IMG/VR virus record: IMGVR_UViG_3300023174_004058
Location: 1 to 41,258 of that record
Reading direction: 5' to 3' (one strand)
Origin: a virus
DNA: 41,258 nt
Of the stretch, positions 15,087 to 23,313 are shown one piece after another (position 1 is the first letter of the stretch; the number at the start of each line of letters is the position of its first letter). Position numbers and translations under genes: made by a program. Below the pieces are notes generated by a model. It worked only from the letters and a program-made list of their open reading frames with translations. It was not told the origin of the DNA and searched no databases.

Positions 15087-16043
15087 ATGTTTGAAGTCAG
15101 TGAAATTAGACATATCCATCTGGAATTAAGTTCTCTGTGCAATGCCAGATGTCCACAATGTCCTAGAAACTTTTATGGGTATCCCTACAACGCTGGATAC
15201 AAAGAAGTCAATTTGTCTTTGTCTCATTTGCAGACCATACTGCCAGTTCAAGTTGTTGCTCAATTGGATGAAGTTGAAATCAATGGCAATTATGGTGATT
15301 TTGTAATGAATCCTGAAAGCATTGATATTATATCATGGTTTAGAACAATCAACAAAAAAATGAAAATAATTATCAGTACCAATGGAGGTGCTCGAGATAG
15401 GAATTTTTGGCAACAGTTGGCAAAATTAGATGCAAGGGTTTGTTTTTGCATTGATGGGTTAGAAGACACACATCACCTGTATCGCCAAGACACCACGTAC
15501 CAACAAGTGATTAAAAATGCAAAAATATACATTGATGCTGGCGGGCAAGCAGTGTGGCACATGATTGAGTTTGATCACAATTGCCATCAAATTGATGAAG
15601 CAAAACAACGATCAAAAAAATTAAATTTTATGCATTTTGCGCTTAGGTCAACTGGTAGAAACAGCGGTCCAGTATATGATCGGCAAGGGCAACAAGTGTT
15701 CGCACTGGGAAATACAAATTACAACATGCCTGACACAATAGATGATGCATTTATTGAAAACATATACCGGCCGCGTAGATTAAAAACGTATCTGTCAGAC
15801 ACACCTAAAAATATCATGTGTGAAGCCAAGGAAAATAAATCAATTTTTATCTCATCAGAAGGAATAGTAAAACCCTGTTGCTATCTTGCACTTGACAACA
15901 CCGTGCCGTATTTTTATTCTGGTACAAAAGAGTTGGATTATTTTGAATCCGTCGAGAAGTCAGTTGCTCTGTTTAAAAACATCAATGAAACTTTTGACAC
16001 TGACAAACAGTTGGTTGCCTGTCAACAGTTTTGCAGTAAATAA
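15087..16043 (+). CDS. Radical SAM enzyme with SPASM/twitch-like C-terminus, copy 2
   Basis: This is a paralogue of the protein at 4596-5594. The radical SAM cysteines are again C18, C22 and C25, followed by C-P-R-N-F-Y-G-Y-P-Y-N, and similarity continues through 'EINGNYGDFVMNPES' and 'CFCIDGLEDTHHLYR'. The C-terminal domain has I-M-C, then G-I-V-K-P-C-C-Y-L-A, then C-x3-C, consistent with an auxiliary Fe-S cluster. The second Cys after the first lone C in copy 1 is replaced by Ser here. An ATTAAATA element lies 25 bases upstream at 15055. It belongs to the iscU-iscA run and, like its neighbours, is AT-rich. Confidence 0.87.
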   Translation: MFEVSEIRHIHLELSSLCNARCPQCPRNFYGYPYNAGYKEVNLSLSHLQTILPVQVVAQLDEVEINGNYGDFVMNPESIDIISWFRTINKKMKIIISTNGGARDRNFWQQLAKLDARVCFCIDGLEDTHHLYRQDTTYQQVIKNAKIYIDAGGQAVWHMIEFDHNCHQIDEAKQRSKKLNFMHFALRSTGRNSGPVYDRQGQQVFALGNTNYNMPDTIDDAFIENIYRPRRLKTYLSDTPKNIMCEAKENKSIFISSEGIVKPCCYLALDNTVPYFYSGTKELDYFESVEKSVALFKNINETFDTDKQLVACQQFCSK

Positions 16044-16088
16044 TCCAGGATTTCACCAAGCAAAATTTAAAAGACTAACGTAAAAAAC

Positions 16089-16838
16089 ATGCCTAAAATA
16101 TTATTATGCGCAGATAGTTTTGGTACAACTGATCCTCAGTATCCAGGGGTACATTTTTCTGAAAAGATACAACAAAAAGTCAAGGACTGTGAGATTATTA
16201 ATCTATCGCAGGCTGGAGGCAGTAACTTTTTAATAGAACTTCAAATGCATCAGGGTCTCCAATTAAAGCCTGATGCAGTAATATTATTATTTACTAGTCC
16301 AAATCGACTAACTTTCCAATCTCATCAGAGTAATTTTTATAAAAAAAAGTTGTTTGAACATTCCAAACACGACAAACGATTCAATAACCAGTATTCCTGG
16401 AGCAAGATAAAAAATTACAATACACGAACATATCTAACCAGTACTCAAATTAATACACCTAGCATGTTCAACGAGGATGACTTTGCACAAAGAGCAAAAA
16501 AATGGTATAAAGATTATTGGCTGCTGAAACAGAATTACATAAATGATCTTAAAGATTATTTTACTGTGATAAATCTGTTAAATTTATGTAAACTTAACAG
16601 TATACCTTTTTGCTTTAGTCTTGGGGGGATAATTTATAACCGGCAATGGCACACGGACTTTAGAACACATGTTCTGACAGACAATCATCTCACAGACGAA
16701 CTCAATGATCACATGACTCAATCAATAAGTCTTAACTTATGGGATCATTATCAAAATGAAGGACCATGCTTTCATGTCGACGACCATGACATTCAATCAA
16801 GATTTGCAGATGAGTGCATAGAAAAATTAAAATTATGA
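16089..16838 (+). CDS. SGNH/GDSL-type hydrolase-like protein, 249 aa
   Basis: The four conserved blocks of SGNH hydrolases can be traced: block I C-A-D-S-F-G with the nucleophile Ser at about residue 10, block II S-Q-A-G-G-S-N, block III S-P-N-R, and block V V-D-D-H-D-I-Q-S with the D-x-x-H-type pair near residue 232. Such enzymes remove acyl or acetyl groups from lipids, sugars or proteins. Two long Lys/Asn-rich insertions make it divergent, so activity is not certain. It is AT-rich and shares ATGA with iscA. It may act on the same product as the radical SAM enzymes; that is inference from position. Confidence 0.7.
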   Translation: MPKILLCADSFGTTDPQYPGVHFSEKIQQKVKDCEIINLSQAGGSNFLIELQMHQGLQLKPDAVILLFTSPNRLTFQSHQSNFYKKKLFEHSKHDKRFNNQYSWSKIKNYNTRTYLTSTQINTPSMFNEDDFAQRAKKWYKDYWLLKQNYINDLKDYFTVINLLNLCKLNSIPFCFSLGGIIYNRQWHTDFRTHVLTDNHLTDELNDHMTQSISLNLWDHYQNEGPCFHVDDHDIQSRFADECIEKLKL

Positions 16839-17158
16839 TAACCATAACTGATCACGCCCAACGTAAAATTCAAAAACTGGTTGAAACCAAAGGATATGCT
16901 GGCATACGACTGGCGGTAAAAACCACAGGTTGCTCAGGACTGGCTTATGTGTTAGAATATGTTAAAGAATACTGTGCTGATGACAGTACTATAAATTATG
17001 CTCAACCAAATTTTTGTGTGATAGTGGACAAAAAACACGATGTGTACTTGCGTGGCACACAAGTAGACTATGTACGCCAAGGTCTCAACGAAGGTTTTGA
17101 ATTTACCAACCCCAATGAACGCGACCGCTGCGGTTGCGGAGAAAGTTTTAGAGTTTAA
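16835..17158 (+). CDS. iscA: A-type Fe-S carrier protein (IscA/SufA/ErpA family)
   Basis: A-type carriers receive Fe-S clusters from IscU and pass them to target enzymes. The three invariant cysteines are present as C33 in T-G-C-S-G and C99-x-C101 in R-C-G-C-G-E-S-F, and the 107-residue length equals that of E. coli IscA. ATG 16835 is chosen because it shares ATGA with the SGNH gene and matches the family start (I-T-I-T-D-H-A). Together with iscU at the other end it brackets two radical SAM genes, which need [4Fe-4S] clusters. Whether it is closest to IscA, SufA or ErpA cannot be told by eye. Confidence 0.92.
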   Translation: MITITDHAQRKIQKLVETKGYAGIRLAVKTTGCSGLAYVLEYVKEYCADDSTINYAQPNFCVIVDKKHDVYLRGTQVDYVRQGLNEGFEFTNPNERDRCGCGESFRV

Positions 17159-17160
17159 TA

Positions 17161-17877
17161 TTGTACAATCCTAAATTTAACTATCAACCCATCCCCCGGG
17201 AAAATGTCAACGGCCGCAGACTGTATGCCACTCCTGATGGCAACCGATTGCCGTCAGTGACCACAATACTTGAAGCCACCAAGAGTGAGGAAAAGAAAGC
17301 AGCCTTACAAAACTGGCGCAATCGAGTAGGACATGAACAAGCACAAGCCATTACCACAGAAGCAGCCAACCGTGGCACACGCATGCACACATATCTTGAA
17401 CAGTATGTTCGAGATGGTGAAATCAAAGAACGTGGCACGAATCCATTCTCATGGGCCAGTCATGCCATGGCGCACACTGTGGTAAAACATGGCCTAAAAA
17501 ATGTTTCAGAGTTCTGGGGTATTGAAGTGCCGTTGTATTTTCCACGAGTATATGCGGGCACAACAGACGGTGCAGGCATACACATGAATGAAGAATCCAT
17601 CCTGGACTACAAGCAAACCAACCGGCCTAAAAAACGCGAGTGGATTGATGATTATTTCATGCAGTTGTGCGCCTATGCAGAAGCACACAACGAATTGCAC
17701 GGCACACACATCAAAAAAGGCGTAGTTTTGATGTGTGTAAAACCCACCCTAGACGAACAAATGAACATGATCACACCACCAGAATATCAAGAATTTGTGC
17801 TGGAAGGTGCAGAGTTTGAGAAATATCGTGACCTATGGTGGAAAAAGGTCGAACAGTATTACTTGCTAAATATGTGA
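17161..17877 (+). CDS. PD-(D/E)XK exonuclease-like protein, 238 aa
   Basis: The core of a RecB/Cas4-type nuclease is visible: an N-terminal helix with R-G-T-R-M-H-T-Y-L-E (like the 'GthvH' helix of this superfamily), then A-G-T-T-D-G-A-G with the metal-binding Asp near residue 140, then I-L-D-Y-K-Q-T-N (the D-x-K pair), and Q-L-C-A-Y-A (the trailing Q-x3-Y motif). It probably trims or recombines phage DNA or degrades host DNA. The start is a TTG at 17161, two bases after iscA; no in-frame ATG gives a full N-terminus. A late-type GCTAAATA element lies in its last codons. Confidence 0.78.
   Translation: MYNPKFNYQPIPRENVNGRRLYATPDGNRLPSVTTILEATKSEEKKAALQNWRNRVGHEQAQAITTEAANRGTRMHTYLEQYVRDGEIKERGTNPFSWASHAMAHTVVKHGLKNVSEFWGIEVPLYFPRVYAGTTDGAGIHMNEESILDYKQTNRPKKREWIDDYFMQLCAYAEAHNELHGTHIKKGVVLMCVKPTLDEQMNMITPPEYQEFVLEGAEFEKYRDLWWKKVEQYYLLNM
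17865..17872 (+). promoter_or_regulatory. Late-promoter-like GCTAAATA before the tailspike gene
   Basis: GCTAAATA lies 24 bases before the GTG at 17897, the same spacing and octamer as at 11560. CGAAGGA serves as ribosome-binding site in between. Confidence 0.5.
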
Positions 17878-17896
17878 TACCCGAAGGAATCACACT

Positions 17897-19636
17897 GTGG
17901 CAATCGTACAAATATCAAGAATTACCAACCGCAAAGGTCTAGCAGTAGACCTACCGCAACCCTTGGCCGGCGCTGAACTGGGATGGGTCATCGACGAGCG
18001 TAGATTGTTCATTGGCAACGGCACACTGGAAGAAGGTGCCCCTGTAGTAGGCAACACCGAAGTGCTTACAGAATTTTCAGATATTTTGAGCTTTGCTGAT
18101 CAGTACACCTACAAAGGTACATCAGCAGGTTATGTTGTGCAGACTGGGCCCACACCGGGATCTCCCGTAACTCAAAGCCTTCAAAACAGATTGGACAGTT
18201 TTGTTGTGGTCACAGACTTTGGGGCCACAGGTGATGGCGTCACAGATGACACTGCTGCTATAAATCGTGCATTGTACCAGTTGTATTGTGTGCAGAACAA
18301 CACACAAACACGCCGTGGATTGTTTTTCCCTGCTGGAACTTATATTATAACTGACACCATCAATGTTCCGAGTTTTGCAAAACTGTACGGTGAAGGATTG
18401 GAAAGTTCCATCATCAGTTTCAACATACAAAATTGGGCTGCCAATGTTGCTTATGCGTCTGGAGTGTTGGTATACAACACATCCAACAGCACATACTATA
18501 GAAGTGTTGCCTCAGTGCCGGCCACAGGAGTTTCTGTGACCAACACTGCATATTGGACAGCTACCACTTTGCCCAGTTATGTCATGCGCACAGCAGACAG
18601 TATGCAACAAACTGGCGCCAACATTGCTACCAATGGTGCTACCCCGCCACAAAATATTGATGTGTCTGAAATGGGCCTTGTGACCAATAAAAGCAATCAT
18701 GGCCTGTTGGTAGAAAAAGCCAGTCAATGCTATTTCAATGTGAATATTGCTGGTCCATTGACCACTGCTGATCTTACCACTTCTGTTGCTGGCATAGTTG
18801 CAGTTGAGTTTAGTAGTACACCAAGTTTGCCATGTTCCCAGATTGAATTCAACGGTTTTGCATTTTCTGGATTTACATATGGGGTAAACACTGCGCAACA
18901 AATTCAAAGCGCATTTTTTATTGGTGGGTCGTTTGATACCTTGTATCAAGGTATATTGTTGGGCGGCGCCAGTCTTAGCAATGGTGGCGCACAAGGTGTT
19001 CGCATCACCAACAACATATTTGACAACATCTACGAAGAAGGTGTGTATTTTTATGGTGTGGGATTGAATGCCACTGGCTACAATATTTTTTATGACGTAG
19101 GCAATCACTTCAATGGCGCAGGCAATCCAGCATCGCCAGTGATGACCATTGACTCGGCCAGCAATGTCAGCATGGGCGACATGTTTGAACGCAGCCTAGC
19201 TCAGGCCGCAACATATCCTAGAATAAAATTATACAACACAACTTCCAGTGCCATTCCTGCGGCCATTGCTATTGATAACTCCGCGCAAATACAAATGGGC
19301 AGTTTCATTAGAGAAACTGGTCAGCAGGCCACAATAACTGCTGGTGCTACCAACACCACATTGTTCACAGTGAACACTGTGTTTATCAAAGCATTCCGAA
19401 TGGACTATACTATTGTGGTAGATACATCAGTACGCACAGGCACCATGACCATTGTGAACGATCCAGACGATTCAGCAGGAGACACACTACAGTCGGTGGA
19501 TGATTATGTAGAAAATTCTACAACAGATGTTACACTGGCGGTCACTGACGTTGCTGGTACCATCACAGTGTCTTATGCCGCCGGACGAGCTGGATTGATA
19601 TATTACAGTTTGACACACTTAGGACGTAGCACTTAA
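17897..19636 (+). CDS. Tailspike or tail fibre with pectate-lyase-type beta-helix, 579 aa
   Basis: The N-terminus (1-50) resembles the short virion-attachment domain of many phage fibres, including G-A-E-L-G-W-V-I-D and R-L-F-I-G-N-G. Residues 107-122 contain the pectate-lyase-superfamily signature D-F-G-A-T-G-D-G-V-T-D-D-T-A-A-I, the first turn of a right-handed beta-helix. The rest is Asn/Gly/Thr-rich beta-helix sequence followed by a beta-rich C-terminal domain. Such proteins bind or cleave surface polysaccharides of the host. A GTG start is used, with CGAAGGA at good spacing. Which sugar is targeted cannot be read from sequence. Confidence 0.85.
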   Translation: MAIVQISRITNRKGLAVDLPQPLAGAELGWVIDERRLFIGNGTLEEGAPVVGNTEVLTEFSDILSFADQYTYKGTSAGYVVQTGPTPGSPVTQSLQNRLDSFVVVTDFGATGDGVTDDTAAINRALYQLYCVQNNTQTRRGLFFPAGTYIITDTINVPSFAKLYGEGLESSIISFNIQNWAANVAYASGVLVYNTSNSTYYRSVASVPATGVSVTNTAYWTATTLPSYVMRTADSMQQTGANIATNGATPPQNIDVSEMGLVTNKSNHGLLVEKASQCYFNVNIAGPLTTADLTTSVAGIVAVEFSSTPSLPCSQIEFNGFAFSGFTYGVNTAQQIQSAFFIGGSFDTLYQGILLGGASLSNGGAQGVRITNNIFDNIYEEGVYFYGVGLNATGYNIFYDVGNHFNGAGNPASPVMTIDSASNVSMGDMFERSLAQAATYPRIKLYNTTSSAIPAAIAIDNSAQIQMGSFIRETGQQATITAGATNTTLFTVNTVFIKAFRMDYTIVVDTSVRTGTMTIVNDPDDSAGDTLQSVDDYVENSTTDVTLAVTDVAGTITVSYAAGRAGLIYYSLTHLGRST

Positions 19637-19642
19637 CAATCA

Positions 19643-20068
19643 ATGTGGCCTCACAATTTCAGTGAGCGGCTGGAGAGTTGGTCCAAGTTGAGACAGCAAT
19701 GTTTTACACTGGATCCAGAGTCTGCTTTAATCAAAATCAATCAATGGTGGTTCCACGCTCCTTGGACTGCTTACCATTTGCATTGGGACGACCAAGAGGA
19801 TTGGCCTGATCCTTGGCAGTTATTGAGTGATGATCAGTATTGTCCGGTTGCAAGAGGGCTGGGAATCATGTATACTATTGCTATGCTAGACCGTGAAGAC
19901 CTGCAGGATGCCTGCATGATTGAGTATCAAAGTGACAATTTAGTCCTGGTGAGCCAAGAGAAATATATACTGAATTGGGATCCTGATCAAGTGTTAAATA
20001 TCAGTCTGGGAAAGTTAAAACCTCGGCGACGTGTCAGTCAAGAACAAATAAAACAAAAAATTCGTTAG
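19643..20068 (+). CDS. Conserved phage hypothetical protein, 141 aa
   Basis: The protein is rich in Trp, Asp and His, with the segment F-H-A-P-W-T-A-Y-H-L-H-W-D-D-Q-E-D-W-P-D near residues 37-56. I recall closely similar proteins of unknown function in T4-like cyanophages and marine myoviruses. There is no membrane segment or known catalytic motif, and the C-terminus is basic. It lies six bases after the tailspike and six before nrdA. The strong family resemblance makes the gene secure while the role stays unknown. Confidence 0.75.
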   Translation: MWPHNFSERLESWSKLRQQCFTLDPESALIKINQWWFHAPWTAYHLHWDDQEDWPDPWQLLSDDQYCPVARGLGIMYTIAMLDREDLQDACMIEYQSDNLVLVSQEKYILNWDPDQVLNISLGKLKPRRRVSQEQIKQKIR

Positions 20069-20074
20069 GAAGAG

Positions 20075-22396
20075 ATGAAAAGCATTACAGTTGTAAAGCG
20101 CAGTGGCCTTCGTGAGCCTCTGCAGATTGAAAAATGGCAAGCACAAGTGGCCAAAGTGTGTGCCGGGACAGCTGACGTAAGTCAGAGCATGATAGAAATC
20201 AAAGCACAGTTGCATTTTTATGATGGTATCACCACCAAAGAAATTGACGGTATTACCTTACGTGCCATTGTGGATCTAATTGACGTGGAATCCAACCCTG
20301 ATGTTGGACACACCAACTATCAGTTTGTGGCAGGCAAGCAACGACTCAGCATGCTACGCAAAGATGTGTACGGCTCATACGATCCTCCACACTTGTATGA
20401 AATCGTAAAAACTAATGTGAATACTGGCCTGTACACTCCTGAACTCTTGGAATGGTACTCAGAAGACGACTGGAACCGCATGAATGACATGATTGATCAT
20501 GCCAAGGATGAAAGCTACAGTTATGCCGCAGTGGAACAACTGATTGAAAAATACCTAGTAAAAAATCGCAGCACAGGACAAACATATGAAACTCCGCAAG
20601 TTAGATACATGGTGGCCGCGGCTACAGTGTTTCACAAAGAAGAACCTAACACGGCTAGAATGCGTTATATCAAAGAATATTATCAAGCCGCCAGTGATGG
20701 TTTGTTTACTCTTGCCACACCTGTGCTTGCAGGGCTCGGCACTCCTACTAAACAGTTTAGTTCCTGTGTGCTTATCAGGAGTGACGACGATCTTGATAGT
20801 ATATTCGCTTCGGGTGAGATGATGGCCAAGTATGCCAGCAAACGTGCAGGCATTGGATTAGAGATTGGACGCTTACGCCCGCTAGGATCACCCATTCGCG
20901 GTGGTGAAATCATGCACACTGGTATGATTCCTTTCCTCAAGAAGTGGTTTGGCGACCTGCGTAGTTGCAGCCAAGGCGGCATTCGCAATGCATCGGCCAC
21001 TGTGTTCTATCCCATATGGCATCTGCAGTTCGATGATCTCATTGTGCTGAAAAACAATCAAGGCACAGAAGAAACTCGAGTACGACACATGGACTATGGT
21101 GTGGTGCTGAGTGCGTTCTTTTGGCGTCGTTTCAAGAACAAAGAGCACATCACATTCTTTGATCCCAATCAAGTACCTGATCTGTACGAAGCCTTTTATA
21201 GCAACACCAAGTTGTTTGAGGAATTGTATGTCAAGTACGAAAAAGACAGCACCTTGCGTAAGAAAACAATGAGTGCTGAAGAAGTGTTCAAGTCAGGCAT
21301 CTTGAAAGAACGCACTGACACTGGACGCATTTATCTTGTGTTCATTGACAATGTGATGAACCAAGGCCCATTCAATCCTGAATATCATACCATTTACCAG
21401 AGTAACCTTTGCTGTGAAATACTTCTTCCTACTAAACCCTTTAAACGTCTGGATGACTGTGATGGTCGTATCGCTCTTTGCACACTGGGCTCAATCAACT
21501 GGGGTGCGTTCCGTAATCCAGAAGACATGCGTCGTGCTTGCCGCATACTTCAGCGTAGCCTGTGTAACATTCTTGACTATCAAGACTTTCTCTCCATCCA
21601 GTCTCAACTCTCCAACGACGAGATCCAGCCCTTGGGCATTGGAATTACAAACCTCGCCTACTGGCACGCCAAACGCAGCCTCCGGTACGGAGAACGAGAC
21701 GCCTTGGCTGAAGTCAAGACGTGGATGGAACATCAAGCCTACTACCTGACCGAAGCCACAGTGGAACTGGCTCGGGAACGTGGTCGTTGCAAGGACAGTG
21801 ATAAGACACGCTATGGACAAGGTGTATTCCCTTGGGAACTACGTGCCAACGGTGTCGACGAACTCACAGACTTCTCACCTGATCCAGGGCTGGATTGGAA
21901 TACCTTGCGTGGCAACATGCGAGCCTATGGTGTACGCAATGCCACACTAATGGCAGTGGCACCTGTGGAGTCAAGTTCAGTTGTTATTAATTCAACCAAT
22001 GGCATTGAAATGCCCATGAGTTTGATCTCAGTCAAGGAAAGCAAAGCCGGTAGCCTTACGCAAGTTGTACCCGAGTATCACAGACTCAAAAACAAGTATC
22101 AACTAATGTGGGCGCAACAAGATTGCATCGGTTATTTGAAAACAGCCGCTGTGTTGGCAGCATACATTGATCAGTCAATCTCAACCAACACGTTTTATAA
22201 TCCCGCACACTGGGCAGATCGCAAGGTGCCTACCACCCTGATTGCCAAGAACTTGATGCAGGCACATCACTGGGGTATCAAGACATTCTATTACAGCCTG
22301 ATCAACAAACAAGGCGCCAAAGCAGCCAAAGAAGATGCACCCTTGGAAGTGATCGACTTTGACGATGCGGAAGATTGCGAATCTTGTAAACTATAA
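20075..22396 (+). CDS. nrdA: Ribonucleoside-diphosphate reductase, class Ia alpha subunit
   Basis: NrdA reduces ribonucleoside diphosphates to deoxy forms, feeding phage DNA synthesis. At 773 residues it is near E. coli NrdA (761). The N-terminal ATP-cone-like segment begins V-V-K-R-S-G. The active-site set is present: C231 in S-S-C-V-L, N444-L-C446-C-E448 (the thiyl-radical site), and the C-terminal redox pair C-E-S-C-K-L, which is recycled by glutaredoxin. A ribosome-binding site (AGGAAGAG) precedes the ATG. It heads an operon with a methyltransferase-like gene, nrdB, a small unknown and a glutaredoxin. Confidence 0.97.
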   Translation: MKSITVVKRSGLREPLQIEKWQAQVAKVCAGTADVSQSMIEIKAQLHFYDGITTKEIDGITLRAIVDLIDVESNPDVGHTNYQFVAGKQRLSMLRKDVYGSYDPPHLYEIVKTNVNTGLYTPELLEWYSEDDWNRMNDMIDHAKDESYSYAAVEQLIEKYLVKNRSTGQTYETPQVRYMVAAATVFHKEEPNTARMRYIKEYYQAASDGLFTLATPVLAGLGTPTKQFSSCVLIRSDDDLDSIFASGEMMAKYASKRAGIGLEIGRLRPLGSPIRGGEIMHTGMIPFLKKWFGDLRSCSQGGIRNASATVFYPIWHLQFDDLIVLKNNQGTEETRVRHMDYGVVLSAFFWRRFKNKEHITFFDPNQVPDLYEAFYSNTKLFEELYVKYEKDSTLRKKTMSAEEVFKSGILKERTDTGRIYLVFIDNVMNQGPFNPEYHTIYQSNLCCEILLPTKPFKRLDDCDGRIALCTLGSINWGAFRNPEDMRRACRILQRSLCNILDYQDFLSIQSQLSNDEIQPLGIGITNLAYWHAKRSLRYGERDALAEVKTWMEHQAYYLTEATVELARERGRCKDSDKTRYGQGVFPWELRANGVDELTDFSPDPGLDWNTLRGNMRAYGVRNATLMAVAPVESSSVVINSTNGIEMPMSLISVKESKAGSLTQVVPEYHRLKNKYQLMWAQQDCIGYLKTAAVLAAYIDQSISTNTFYNPAHWADRKVPTTLIAKNLMQAHHWGIKTFYYSLINKQGAKAAKEDAPLEVIDFDDAEDCESCKL

Positions 22397-22398
22397 TC

Positions 22399-23313
22399 AT
22401 GGACTTTTTAGATCGCGTTGATTTTGAAAATCACGATGGGGTATATCTCTCCATGCTAAATGATGTGTCACGGAATCATTTCTACGATCATGTATTAACC
22501 GAAGTGCGTGATCAGCATTGTGTGGAGATTGGGTTTGGCACAGGCTTGTTGAGCATGCTGGCCTTGAAGCATGGTGCCCGTAGCATTGTGGCCTACGAGT
22601 CAGATCCTGATCGTTATCGTTTGGGCTGTGAAGTAATCAACGTACTCAAACTGCAAGATCGCATCACTTTGATCAATCAACGTTATGATCACTCCTGCAA
22701 GCATGACCACTCAGTGGTGTTCACCGAAACTGTAGATGACAACATCTGGGGCGAAGGGCTCTACAACAGCCTACCTAGACAGCCTGGTAAAAGATTTTTG
22801 CCAGGTGAGTATTTCTTGGAAATATATGCTGTGCCAATATCCACAGACATTGCCAGCAGTTTGATTCAAGCACATGAACAACATCAGTTTTCTCCAGGTG
22901 TGGATGTTGATTCTCACTTTGTGTCATACATCAACTTGTTGTTGTCAAAGAAATACAAAAAACCCATCAAGTCAAGAGTGGGCTTGCCTGCGGGTGCAAC
23001 AGAACTAACACCCATGCCAAACTATATAGACTGGGCTACCAACAACACCTATGCTGGTCGATATGTGGTTGATGCCAACGCACAGTTTGTGAATGAGTCT
23101 GTTCGTCAACTGCAAGTTGACACAGACAAACTGCCTGTATTGATTGTGCCCAGAGCAGGCATGCAACACGGCAGTAATAGACTTTACTTGGATACAGGAC
23201 ATTGGAAACCGACAGCACACCCTGCTGTGGTCAATGCACCCAACAGCCGAGTAATGGTGGAACACGATTTCCACACAGGAAAAATAACATATAAAATAGA
23301 GGAACTAAAATGA
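22399..23313 (+). CDS. SAM-dependent methyltransferase, protein-arginine-methyltransferase-like
   Basis: A Rossmann methyltransferase motif I is visible as V-E-I-G-F-G-T-G-L-L-S-M (residues 42-53), with the acidic end of strand 2 in V-A-Y-E-S-D. The later F-T-E-T-V-D-D-N-I-W-G-E-G segment has two Glu residues like the double-E loop of arginine methyltransferases. The remaining 180 residues are beta-rich. The substrate is unknown and could be protein. It lies two bases after nrdA and shares ATGA with nrdB, so it is made with both reductase subunits. Confidence 0.75.
   Translation: MDFLDRVDFENHDGVYLSMLNDVSRNHFYDHVLTEVRDQHCVEIGFGTGLLSMLALKHGARSIVAYESDPDRYRLGCEVINVLKLQDRITLINQRYDHSCKHDHSVVFTETVDDNIWGEGLYNSLPRQPGKRFLPGEYFLEIYAVPISTDIASSLIQAHEQHQFSPGVDVDSHFVSYINLLLSKKYKKPIKSRVGLPAGATELTPMPNYIDWATNNTYAGRYVVDANAQFVNESVRQLQVDTDKLPVLIVPRAGMQHGSNRLYLDTGHWKPTAHPAVVNAPNSRVMVEHDFHTGKITYKIEELK

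Noticed and set aside
18512-19108. A 198-residue minus-strand open frame
   Set aside because: It is antisense to the beta-helix of the tailspike; no promoter or ribosome-binding site and no recognisable domain.
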